DNA from: Ruminococcus flavefaciens ND2009
GTDB lineage: Bacteria; Bacillota; Clostridia; Oscillospirales; Ruminococcaceae
Reading direction: 5' to 3'
NCBI RefSeq assembly: GCF_000621785.1
Contig: NZ_KK211346.1
Location: 124,001-188,000, forward strand
Length of the DNA stretch: 64,000 nucleotides
Shown here: positions 41,346-49,281 of the stretch, piece after piece
Layout of the letters: every line of letters begins with the position of its first letter
Position numbering within the stretch: position 1 is the first letter of the stretch
The notes under the pieces: generated by a model
What the model saw: only the letters and a program-made list of their open reading frames with translations
Database searches by the model: none
Told to the model about the DNA's origin: nothing
Translations under genes and position numbers: made by a program

Positions 41346-42782
41346 ATGAAGCATCCAAAAATACTTAGTCTTATGATGGCAAGCGTTATCGCAGTCACAG
41401 GAGTTATCCCTGCGGTGGGCGTATGCGCAGCTGCCAAGGGAGACATTGACAGCAGCGGAGTTATCACCGCAGATGATCTTGCTCTGCTTCAGGATCATAT
41501 CCTTGGAAAAAAGACACTCACAGAGGCTCAGGCAAAGCTTGCTGATATAAACGGAGACGGAGCTGTTGATGCTCACGATATGGCTGAGCTCAGAAAGCTC
41601 ATACTCGCTACAGACAGAGTCCTTGATTTCCAGAAGGATATAAACAGACTTGACGAGAACTCATTCAAGGACGAGCTGAAGCAGCTTGCAGCCGATAAGG
41701 GCGATGTGGTAGTCACATCTACAAAGGAGCTCAAGGCTGAGCTTTCAAAGTACTTTACAGCAGAGGTTATAAATAATCTGCTCACAAAGTATGACGATAA
41801 ATTCTTTGAGGAGTCGGTACTCCTTCTGAAGCCCATGTACTACGATGCAGCAAAGTACGGCGGTTCACCCGCTATACAGAAGCTTTCCTGCGGCTGTGAC
41901 TCCTCTTACGCTGGAGTTTATACTCCCGGTCCCACAGTTGACATCGGACTCAATATCCGCAAGGAGCATGACTATAACTCTGAGTCACTTGGTATTATCC
42001 CGGCAGGAGCCAAGTTCAATGTAACTCACGGAAGCACAGGCTGGGCTCACGTTACATATAACGGTATCTCAGGCTATGTAAATATGAACTTTGTCACCAA
42101 GGTGTCCTCAACAGCACCTGTTGCACAGACCCCAAAGGCAGGTCAGACACTTTCCATCGACTCTGTAAAGTATTCGGGAGGAAAGGTAACGGTTACTGCA
42201 AGAGAGGTAGTTTCCGCCACAGACAAGTTCGTTCCTGCTGAGGTAGCTCAGGTAATAGTTCCAAAGAAGGAATATTACGCTAAGGAAGCAAAGTGGAATG
42301 TGGCTACTTCAACAACTACTACCACCACTACTACCACAACGACTACGACAACTACAGCTTGTCCGTATCCCCTTGCTCAGGCAAGACTCAATGTTATCGG
42401 CAAGGACCTGAAGAAGGCATTCAATGATGCCGCAAGCATCACATATTACGGACATACAGCTGATATGCCTCAGGACGACAAGACCACTATGGAGTGGTAT
42501 GCGGACTACGGCTTCAAGAACAGAAAGGGCAACTGCTACGTTATGGCAGCTATGTTCTGTGAGATGGCTAAGCTTCTGGGATATGATGCACATCAGATAT
42601 CAGGAACAGTACCGCTTGCAAAGGGCGGCTATGGTCCTCATTCTTGGGTAGAGGTAACTATCAACGGAACACTTTATGTATGTGACCCCGACTTCCAGAA
42701 TGAAACAAAGAAAAACGGTTATATGATACAGTACCGCCAGTCAGGTACATGGATGTATCAGAAAATATCAGTTATGAGCTAA
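41346..42782 (+). CDS. Secreted dockerin - SH3 - transglutaminase-like protein
   Basis: A 478-residue secreted protein with a signal peptide (about 1-30). A type I dockerin follows (GDIDSSGVITADDL and ADINGDGAVDAHDM, about 31-95). A bacterial SH3 domain (about 198-245; LNIRKEHDYNSESLG, GWAHVTYNGISGYVNM) comes next, then a run of 15 Thr residues (about 318-335) as linker. The C-terminal domain (about 340-478) has a transglutaminase-like Cys-His-Asp layout: NCYVMAAMFCEMAKLLG, PHSWVEV and YVCDPDF. It may act on peptides or cell-wall material on a scaffold. AAGGAAG precedes the ATG; no standard promoter was seen. Confidence 0.85.
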   Translation: MKHPKILSLMMASVIAVTGVIPAVGVCAAAKGDIDSSGVITADDLALLQDHILGKKTLTEAQAKLADINGDGAVDAHDMAELRKLILATDRVLDFQKDINRLDENSFKDELKQLAADKGDVVVTSTKELKAELSKYFTAEVINNLLTKYDDKFFEESVLLLKPMYYDAAKYGGSPAIQKLSCGCDSSYAGVYTPGPTVDIGLNIRKEHDYNSESLGIIPAGAKFNVTHGSTGWAHVTYNGISGYVNMNFVTKVSSTAPVAQTPKAGQTLSIDSVKYSGGKVTVTAREVVSATDKFVPAEVAQVIVPKKEYYAKEAKWNVATSTTTTTTTTTTTTTTTACPYPLAQARLNVIGKDLKKAFNDAASITYYGHTADMPQDDKTTMEWYADYGFKNRKGNCYVMAAMFCEMAKLLGYDAHQISGTVPLAKGGYGPHSWVEVTINGTLYVCDPDFQNETKKNGYMIQYRQSGTWMYQKISVMS

Positions 42783-42800
42783 AAAAAGGAGATAATAAAG

Positions 42801-43616
42801 ATGAGAAAAGTATTTGCGACCATCACTTTTGCCTGTGCACTTGCACTGGTAAGCTGCGGAAATGTAACACCTGCTGCTGAGGTGTCAACGCCTGCTACTA
42901 CAGAGGCAACAACTACCGCACAGGTTTCTACAGAGCCTACAACTTCAACAGATATGATGAAGCTCATCGGCGACAGAGCCGCAGGCGACTCAGTCTATGT
43001 TCTTACTCTTGACAACAAGACAGGCAAGGACATAAAGAGCTTCACTGTAAAGGCTGATACAGAAGAGGAGTATCCCTCCAATATGATCGACGAGAAGGAT
43101 CCCTATGTCAAGGACGAGAGACGTCTTCTCTACTACGTTCCAAACAAGGTAAGCGATGTTACCTACGGTGACAGCGATGAGATCGCAACTGTAGGCTATA
43201 CAGTAAAGATCGAATTTACAGACAACAAGTCCGCAGAGCTTCACAGCTTCCCCTTCGGAGATCTGGACGAGGGAGAGATAAAGCTCGAAAAGGACATTGC
43301 ATATCTTGAATATACATCAAAGGAAACAGGCAACAAGGTAAGCACTAAGGAAGCTGAGAAGGCTGCCGCAGAGCTTGCCGCAGAAAGCGCTACAGAGGCA
43401 GTATCCGAGGTAAACCCCGATGCTAACAACAACATCGACGCACAGTATATCGACGAGCCTGTTTATACTCAGCCTGCATATGATGAGCCTGTTTATACTC
43501 AGGCACCTTATGTAGAGCCCACAACAGTTTATGTTGCACCAACTGATGCACCTACTCAGGCTCAGGCAGAAGATCCCAACGGCGGCTGTATCGGCGACGG
43601 AGCTCTGACATGGTAA
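42801..43616 (+). CDS. Lipoprotein with Thr-rich and Tyr/Pro-repeat regions
   Basis: A 271-residue lipoprotein: lipobox ALVSCG (Cys about residue 19), then a Thr-rich stretch (about 25-50), a beta-rich folded part (about 60-180), an Ala/Glu-rich helical part and a repeat of DEPVYTQPAY and DEPVYTQAPY before the end. It finishes with GGCIGDGALTW, whose Cys and Trp ending looks like a defined tail. The folded part has no family I can name. It starts 18 bases after the transglutaminase-like gene and overlaps the acyltransferase by 7 bases, so the three are one unit. Confidence 0.7.
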   Translation: MRKVFATITFACALALVSCGNVTPAAEVSTPATTEATTTAQVSTEPTTSTDMMKLIGDRAAGDSVYVLTLDNKTGKDIKSFTVKADTEEEYPSNMIDEKDPYVKDERRLLYYVPNKVSDVTYGDSDEIATVGYTVKIEFTDNKSAELHSFPFGDLDEGEIKLEKDIAYLEYTSKETGNKVSTKEAEKAAAELAAESATEAVSEVNPDANNNIDAQYIDEPVYTQPAYDEPVYTQAPYVEPTTVYVAPTDAPTQAQAEDPNGGCIGDGALTW

Positions 43617-44659
43617 AGGACCGCGTGCTCTATCTGAGCCGCATAAAAGCTCTTGCTTGTATCGCCGTTGTAATACTGCATACATTCTATACAGCAAACA
43701 ATTACTCGCCCAACGTGGGAGCCCAGAGCGTTATGCTATCGGTGAGAAATGCCATGATGTGGGCGGTGCCCTGTTTTGTAATGGCATCGGGAGCACTGCT
43801 CCTTGACAGAAAAAGGACACTGACTCCAAAGAAGCTGTTCGGCAAATACATTTTCCGCATGGTCATTGCTCTGGTGGTATTTTCAGTGCTGTTCTCGGTA
43901 TTCGATACCTTCACCACTGCAAAACGCTCGGCAGGAGAGACCATAAAGGATACTCTCAGCGATATATTCCTCGGTACGGGCTGGCCGCATATGTGGTACC
44001 TGTACCTGATGATCGCCATTTACCTTATGCTTCCCATATACAAGATCATAAGCGCAAATGCCGAGCCAAAGGATCTGAAGTACCTTCTCGCTGTCTACTG
44101 CGTGGGACTTGCGGTGCTTCCCTTTATAGAGACCGTTTCAGGTAAAAAACTTCCTTTTTACATTTGTGTGTTCACTATATATCCGCTTTACCTGTTCCTC
44201 GGTCATGCTCTGCATACGGGAGCCGTAAGGCTGCCGAAAAATGCTTCGGGACTTATGTTCCTCATAAGCCTCGGCATCATCGCAATGCTTACGGTCTACA
44301 GCTGCAATGCAGTTTCGGAGTCACCCGAGACCGCAGGAAAGATAAACTCGCTTCTTTCGGTTTATTCCTTCCCCGTGTATATCGCAGCGGCAGTGGGTGC
44401 ATACGGTTACTTCCGCAAGACAAAGAACAAGGCTGTGCCTGTTCTTGACACTCTGGCGGCAGAGCTTGACAGCTGCTCCTTCGGTATCTACCTTATACAC
44501 ATGGCAGTGCTGAAGTACATCTACGCAGTCCTCAAGTTCAATCCCTTTGAGCACGGCGGTACTATCGCAGTCATCGGCGTATGTATAGTTACACTGGCAG
44601 TATCCTATGTGATAACAAGACTGCTCAAGCTGGTGCCCTGTGTAAAGAAGATAATATGA
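43610..44659 (+). CDS. Acyltransferase 3 family membrane protein
   Basis: A 349-residue integral membrane protein with about ten helices. Family features are the N-terminal YLSRIKALACIAVVILHTF (with the catalytic His), WAVPCFVMASGALLL and FGIYLIHMAVLKYI. Such enzymes transfer acyl groups (often O-acetyl) to cell-wall or surface polysaccharides or to metabolites. The start overlaps the lipoprotein stop by 7 bases, so it is co-translated with it. A terminator follows. Substrate unknown. Confidence 0.88.
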   Translation: MVKDRVLYLSRIKALACIAVVILHTFYTANNYSPNVGAQSVMLSVRNAMMWAVPCFVMASGALLLDRKRTLTPKKLFGKYIFRMVIALVVFSVLFSVFDTFTTAKRSAGETIKDTLSDIFLGTGWPHMWYLYLMIAIYLMLPIYKIISANAEPKDLKYLLAVYCVGLAVLPFIETVSGKKLPFYICVFTIYPLYLFLGHALHTGAVRLPKNASGLMFLISLGIIAMLTVYSCNAVSESPETAGKINSLLSVYSFPVYIAAAVGAYGYFRKTKNKAVPVLDTLAAELDSCSFGIYLIHMAVLKYIYAVLKFNPFEHGGTIAVIGVCIVTLAVSYVITRLLKLVPCVKKII

Positions 44660-44664
44660 AACAG

Positions 44665-44690
44665 AAGCTCCCTTCGGGGAGCTTTTCCGT
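44665..44690 (+). terminator. Terminator after the acyltransferase gene
   Basis: AAGCTCCC-TTCG-GGGAGCTT (44665-44684) followed by TTCC. Confidence 0.75.
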
Positions 44691-44715
44691 TACACACTTA
44701 TAATGAGGTGATTAC

Positions 44716-45450
44716 ATGAAAGAGATACCCGAAGAAGAATACCGCTCAAACACGGCAGAAGCGCAGAGTATAGCTTTCTGTACAGTCTATCCTTCGGCTG
44801 TTGCAGAGGGGATACAAAGCGGGCACATTTATAAAGGAAGCAGCTGCACTGTGTTCCGCTGCCACAACGGTTTCACATTTGTGAGCGGAGCTCCCGACGG
44901 TGAGGATACGGCGGAGCTTCACAGGCTCATAACAAACGAGGGCGCAAAGCTCCTTACCGACGACAGCTCACTCTGTGAAGCTCTTTCCGCTATGGGCGGA
45001 GTTGGATCGTTCCTGCGGGATAACTATAGTTTTCCACATAATACTGCACCTTACTCTGAACTCCCGAAGGGTTATGCACTTAAAAAAATTGACGAGAAAG
45101 TTTTCAACTGCCTCAAGGGCAGAGTAGTTCCGGCTGACTTCTGGGCTGACTATGAGCAGTTCAGCGCAAACGGCAGGGGAATGTGCGTGATGTACGGCGG
45201 TGAGCCTGTTTCCTGGGCGTTTACCGCAGCAGTCAGCAGCTCCGAAGCTGACATCGGCATAGAAACAGCCGAGGCTCATCGCCGCCGCGGACTTGCTCTT
45301 GCAGCAGCTGCGGCAGTCATGGGGGAAGTCCTGCCGCAAAGACGTCCCGTCTGGGGCTGTCATCAGTCCAACAAGGGCTCGGCACATACTGCGGAGAAGC
45401 TTGGCTTCGTAAAGGCAGCTTCATGTGTAATGATAAAAAAAGCGCAATGA
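44716..45450 (+). CDS. GNAT N-acetyltransferase (GNAT_acetyltran type)
   Basis: A 244-residue protein of the GNAT_acetyltran (PF12746-like) family: a variable N-terminal half and a C-terminal acetyl-CoA-binding half with DIGIETAEAHRRRGLALAAAAAVMGE and WGCHQSNKGSAHTAEKLGFVK. The Q/R-x-x-G-x-G/A loop is RRRGLA. GAGGTG precedes the ATG. The substrate is unknown. Confidence 0.82.
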   Translation: MKEIPEEEYRSNTAEAQSIAFCTVYPSAVAEGIQSGHIYKGSSCTVFRCHNGFTFVSGAPDGEDTAELHRLITNEGAKLLTDDSSLCEALSAMGGVGSFLRDNYSFPHNTAPYSELPKGYALKKIDEKVFNCLKGRVVPADFWADYEQFSANGRGMCVMYGGEPVSWAFTAAVSSSEADIGIETAEAHRRRGLALAAAAAVMGEVLPQRRPVWGCHQSNKGSAHTAEKLGFVKAASCVMIKKAQ

Positions 45451-45497
45451 ACACCTGACTGCTCTGCCGCATATAATAACGGGAAAGGAGTGGTTCT

Positions 45498-45845
45498 GTG
45501 GAAACTGCCGAGATAACCGCACTGACCGTTGTATTCTTTATCGCTGCCGTGGAGGTATGCTGCTTTTTTGTTATTTCAAAGCTCCGCGGAAGAAGCTATC
45601 CGCTGTGTGTAGTCATGCCTGTTTTTGCAGAAGACAGCGAGCTGCCTCAGCGCCTTGACTACATAGGCTCCCTTGTGGAGGAGGGAAGCGTTCTTGCGGA
45701 AAATATCCTCCTCATCGACTACGGAGGAACTGCCGAGCAGATAGAGCTGTGCAGGGATTTCTGCACCTCTCACCATGCCGCTGAGATGATACTGCCCGAG
45801 GAAATTGAAAAGTCTATGAAAAAATATCTGCATTTTATAGTATAA
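45498..45845 (+). CDS. 115-residue membrane-anchored protein of unknown function
   Basis: An N-terminal helix (about 6-28) and a soluble part from about 33, rich in charged residues (VVMPVFAEDSELPQRLDYIG, ILLIDYGGTAEQIELCRDF). The repeated-looking beta/alpha pattern is reminiscent of a small Rossmann-like fold, but no family is recognised. It begins with GTG at 45498 after AAAGGAG. It lies directly downstream of the GNAT gene. Confidence 0.55.
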   Translation: METAEITALTVVFFIAAVEVCCFFVISKLRGRSYPLCVVMPVFAEDSELPQRLDYIGSLVEEGSVLAENILLIDYGGTAEQIELCRDFCTSHHAAEMILPEEIEKSMKKYLHFIV

Positions 45846-45888
45846 TCGGGAGTACAGTCTCCTGTTTGACCGCAAAGCTTTGCGGAAT

Positions 45889-45938
45889 GAAACTTTTTCT
45901 CCGTGCCACTTGCTTTATCATGAATTATATAGTATAAT
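45889..45938 (+). promoter_or_regulatory. Promoter of recD2 with recurring upstream motif
   Basis: TTGCTT (45910) and TATAAT (45933), spacer 17. GAAACTTTTTCTCCGTG (45889-45905) lies directly before the -35 box, matching the motif before the ECF sigma gene. A palindrome CGCAAAGCTTTGCG (45871-45884) lies just upstream. Confidence 0.7.
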
Positions 45939-45972
45939 ATAAGTTGAATGTTTGTGTGCAGAGGTGAAAACG

Positions 45973-48201
45973 TTGGAGCATGAGGTCCTTCACATAGAGG
46001 GCACCGTTGAGAATGTCCTTTACAAGAACGAAAATAACGGATATATAGTGCTGGACCTTGATGCAGGCGGTGAGCTCATTACAGTTGTGGGAGAGCTTGG
46101 CGACATCGAGGAGGGCGAGGGCCTTATCCTTGAGGGAAGCTATATAAGCCACCCACGCTTCGGTACTCAGTTCAGTGCGGTCTACTGCGAGAGAAAGCTG
46201 CCTGAAACTGTAGTCAATATCGAGAAATATCTGGCTTCGGGAGCTGTCAAGGGCATAGGTCCGGGACTGGCGAAGAAGATAGTTGACGTTTTCGGTGACC
46301 GTACCCTTGATATAATGGAGAATGCTCCCTTTCGTCTTGCGGAGATAAAGGGAATATCTCCGAAAAAGTGCGAGGAGATAGCCGCTGAGGCTCAGAAGCT
46401 TTTCTGCCTTCGGAACCTTATGGCATTTCTGTCCCAGTATGAGGTGAAGTCCCGCTTCGCCATGAATACCTACAGGAAATTCGGCTCCGACGCCATGACA
46501 CTGCTCAAGCTCAATCCCTATCTGCTCTGCGGTGACGCCATCGAGCTTGATTTCAGCAAGGCTGACACCATTGCTCATGATATGCACATTGCCAGAAATG
46601 ACAGCAAGCGCATAATCGCGGGAGTGCAGTACATTCTCCGCGCAAACGGCGGAATAGGTCATACCTGTCTGCCGCTGGAGGTGCTGGCAAAGAAGACCCA
46701 GGATACCCTTGGAGTCTCCGAGAGCGATTTCTACAGCGCTTACAATGCCGCACTTGACGACAATGAGCTTTTTGAGTACATAAAGGGGGAGATAGAATTC
46801 GTCTACCTGCCCGACTACTTCTATGCAGAGAGCTTCATTGCTGACAGGATACACATTCTGAAGGATTTTTCTTCCCCTGAGGACTTCAATTACGATCTCC
46901 TCATAAATATCGAAGAGGAAGAGCACAACATCAAATACGAAAAACTCCAGCGGCAGGCGATAACCACCGCTGTTTCAAGGGGACTCATGGTGCTGACGGG
47001 CGGTCCCGGTACCGGTAAGACCACCACCCTTAATGCTATTATCTCCATATTCGAGAAAAAGGGCATGAAGGTTCTTCTGGCAGCTCCTACGGGCCGCGCG
47101 GCGAAGCGTATGTCCGACCTTGCAGGCTGCGAAGCCAAGACTATACACCGGCTTCTTGAGGTGGTCTACGATTCGGGAGACAGGCTTACTTTCGCCCATA
47201 ACGAGAACAATCCTCTGGACTGCGACGTCCTCATAATCGACGAGATGTCAATGGTGGACGTAGTGCTGTTCGAGAAGCTCCTCCGTGCAGTGCGGCTGGG
47301 GTGCAGGCTCATAATGGTGGGGGACAGCGACCAGCTCCCCTCTGTTGGTGCGGGAAATCTGCTTGGTGACATCATCGACAGCGGCATAGTACCCGTAACA
47401 GAGCTGAAGGAGATATTCCGTCAGGCTCAGCAGAGCTGCATAGTCACCAACGCCCACAGGATAGTGGCAGGAGAATATCCCGACCTTACCCGTAAGGACA
47501 GCGATTTTTTCTTTTTCAAGCGCACCGACTACCAGCAGGCGCTTAAGCTCATAGTGGACCTTGCAAAGACAAGACTGCCAAAGGCGTACAACTACTCCCC
47601 AACAGAGGATATACAGGTGCTTACTCCTTCTCGAAAAGGCGTTACGGGCACTGTTGAGCTTAACAAGCTGCTGCAGGCGGAGCTTAATCCTCCTGCTAAA
47701 AACAGGCAGGAGAAAAAGGGCTATGTCTATACCTACCGTGAGGGCGACAAGGTCATGCAGACCCGCAACAACTACGATATAACCTGGTCCAAGGACGGTG
47801 AGCAGGGCGCAGGCATCTTCAACGGCGACATCGGACGCATAATCAGCATCGACAACAGAAGCTCCCTTGCGGTCATAGACTTTGACGGACGGAAGGCTAC
47901 ATATACCTTTGACCTGCTGTCACAGGTGGACCTTGCCTATGCGGTGACAGTCCACAAGAGCCAGGGCTGCGAATTTGAAGCGGTAATACTTCCTATTATG
48001 GGCGGCTTCGACAAGCTGTGCTACAGAAATCTGCTGTACACGGCTGTAACAAGAGCAAAAAAGCTCCTCATACTCATCGGCAGTGAGGAGAATATAAATA
48101 AAATGGTAGACAACAACAAGCGCACAAGGCGGTATACCTGCCTGCGCCATATGCTTGCGGGAGCGGCTAAACAGAAGAGCTCCTCTCCCTTTGAGCAGTA
48201 A
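45973..48201 (+). CDS. recD2: RecD2 family ATP-dependent DNA helicase
   Basis: A 742-residue superfamily 1B helicase, the RecBC-independent RecD2 form. The N-terminal RecD2 region has GTVENVLYKNENNGYIVLDL and the helix-hairpin-helix GIGPGLAKKIVDVFG with GISPKKCEEI. Helicase motifs: GGPGTGKTTTLNAII (I), APTGRAAKRM (Ia), IIDEMSMVD (II), VGDSDQLPSVGAGN (III) and AYAVTVHKSQGCEF, YTAVTRAKKLLI (V, VI). It unwinds 5' to 3' and acts in repair and fork restart. The start is the TTG at 45973 with GAGGTG upstream; an earlier TTG at 45952 has no ribosome site. Confidence 0.93.
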   Translation: MEHEVLHIEGTVENVLYKNENNGYIVLDLDAGGELITVVGELGDIEEGEGLILEGSYISHPRFGTQFSAVYCERKLPETVVNIEKYLASGAVKGIGPGLAKKIVDVFGDRTLDIMENAPFRLAEIKGISPKKCEEIAAEAQKLFCLRNLMAFLSQYEVKSRFAMNTYRKFGSDAMTLLKLNPYLLCGDAIELDFSKADTIAHDMHIARNDSKRIIAGVQYILRANGGIGHTCLPLEVLAKKTQDTLGVSESDFYSAYNAALDDNELFEYIKGEIEFVYLPDYFYAESFIADRIHILKDFSSPEDFNYDLLINIEEEEHNIKYEKLQRQAITTAVSRGLMVLTGGPGTGKTTTLNAIISIFEKKGMKVLLAAPTGRAAKRMSDLAGCEAKTIHRLLEVVYDSGDRLTFAHNENNPLDCDVLIIDEMSMVDVVLFEKLLRAVRLGCRLIMVGDSDQLPSVGAGNLLGDIIDSGIVPVTELKEIFRQAQQSCIVTNAHRIVAGEYPDLTRKDSDFFFFKRTDYQQALKLIVDLAKTRLPKAYNYSPTEDIQVLTPSRKGVTGTVELNKLLQAELNPPAKNRQEKKGYVYTYREGDKVMQTRNNYDITWSKDGEQGAGIFNGDIGRIISIDNRSSLAVIDFDGRKATYTFDLLSQVDLAYAVTVHKSQGCEFEAVILPIMGGFDKLCYRNLLYTAVTRAKKLLILIGSEENINKMVDNNKRTRRYTCLRHMLAGAAKQKSSSPFEQ

Positions 48202-48216
48202 GAAAGGAACGTTAAA

Positions 48217-49236
48217 ATGGCAAATACTGATATAGGAATAGACCTCGGTACATCAAATATCGTAATGACCATGGGTAACAAGGGCGTTGTGCTCAGCGAG
48301 CCCTCGGTCATCGCTTACAACACAAGAACAGAGCGCGTGCTTGCAGTCGGCAAGGAAGCCTATGAGATGATAGGCAGAAATCCCGATTATATCGCTGTTA
48401 AGCGCCCTATCAGCGAGGGAGTCATCTCCGACGATGACCTTACCCACAGCATGATAAGGGAGTTCATACTCAAGGTAACAGGCAGACAGCTCATGAAGCC
48501 CCGTATAGTCATCTGCATTCCTTCTTTCATCACCGACATCGAGAGCCGTGCAGTTGTTGATGCTGCAAAGAGCGCAGGTTCACGGCAGGTCTACCTCATA
48601 CAGGAGCCCATTGCCGCTATGATAGGCGCAGGCGTCAACATCACCAAGGCAAAGGGACACATGATAGTTGACATCGGCGGCGGTACCACAGATGTGGCTA
48701 TCGTTTCCATGAACGGTGTAGTTACCTCTCATACAGTCAAGGTGGCAGGAAACTCCATTGACCGCTCCATCATCAAGTATATGCAGAACAAGTACAAGCT
48801 CCTCATCGGTGAGAGAACAGCCGAAAAGGTAAAGATAGAGCTCTGCAACCTCTATGACCCCAGCGAGGAGATGACATATCTGGTAAAGGGAAGAAGCCTG
48901 CTGAAGGGACTGCCCGCGCAGGTGCTTCTCAGCGAGACCGAGCTTTTTGAGGCTATCGAGGACGATACCTTTGCTATCATGGAGGCTATCCGCAAGGTAC
49001 TGGAGGACGCTCCCCCCGAGCTTGTGGGAGACATTTATGACAACGGACTTCTCCTTACGGGCGGCGGTGCTCTCCTTGGCGGACTTACCCAGCTCATAAA
49101 GCGTACACTGGGAATAAGCTGCAATATCGCCAAGGACTCCATAAACTGTGTAGCCAAGGGCACAGGCATGGCATTCGGAAGAATGACTACGCTATTAGAT
49201 GGTTTCGAGGCAGCTACAGTTTACAAGTACAGATAA
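48217..49236 (+). CDS. mreB: MreB/Mbl family rod-shape cytoskeletal protein
   Basis: A 339-residue bacterial actin. The nucleotide motifs are DIGIDLGTSNIVMTM (phosphate 1), IVDIGGGTTDVAIVS (phosphate 2) and GLLLTGGGALLGGL (adenosine). QEPIAAMIGAGV and the rest agree with MreB/Mbl, which organise peptidoglycan synthesis along the cell side wall. mreC and mreD are not adjacent; it follows recD2 by 15 bases, so it is probably a separate paralogue (Mbl-like). AAAGGAACG precedes the ATG. Ends in a terminator. Confidence 0.93.
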   Translation: MANTDIGIDLGTSNIVMTMGNKGVVLSEPSVIAYNTRTERVLAVGKEAYEMIGRNPDYIAVKRPISEGVISDDDLTHSMIREFILKVTGRQLMKPRIVICIPSFITDIESRAVVDAAKSAGSRQVYLIQEPIAAMIGAGVNITKAKGHMIVDIGGGTTDVAIVSMNGVVTSHTVKVAGNSIDRSIIKYMQNKYKLLIGERTAEKVKIELCNLYDPSEEMTYLVKGRSLLKGLPAQVLLSETELFEAIEDDTFAIMEAIRKVLEDAPPELVGDIYDNGLLLTGGGALLGGLTQLIKRTLGISCNIAKDSINCVAKGTGMAFGRMTTLLDGFEAATVYKYR

Positions 49237-49245
49237 TACATATTT

Positions 49246-49273
49246 AAAGGGACGACACTTGCCGTCCCTTTTG
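49246..49273. terminator. Bidirectional terminator between mreB and the ABC-F gene
   Basis: AAAGGGACG with CGTCCCTTT (49246-49271), T-rich on the plus side and A-rich before it for the minus transcript. Confidence 0.8.
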
Positions 49274-49281
49274 CGTTATAT

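Noticed and set aside
42309..42360. ACN repeat tract (about 45 bases) as a microsatellite.
   Set aside because: It is the poly-Thr linker in frame within the dockerin protein gene, with mixed codons, so it is protein-selected rather than a simple DNA repeat.
45925..46926. Long minus-strand ORF (333 codons) opposite recD2.
   Set aside because: It is antisense to the RecD2 N-terminal domain, which shows clear family motifs.
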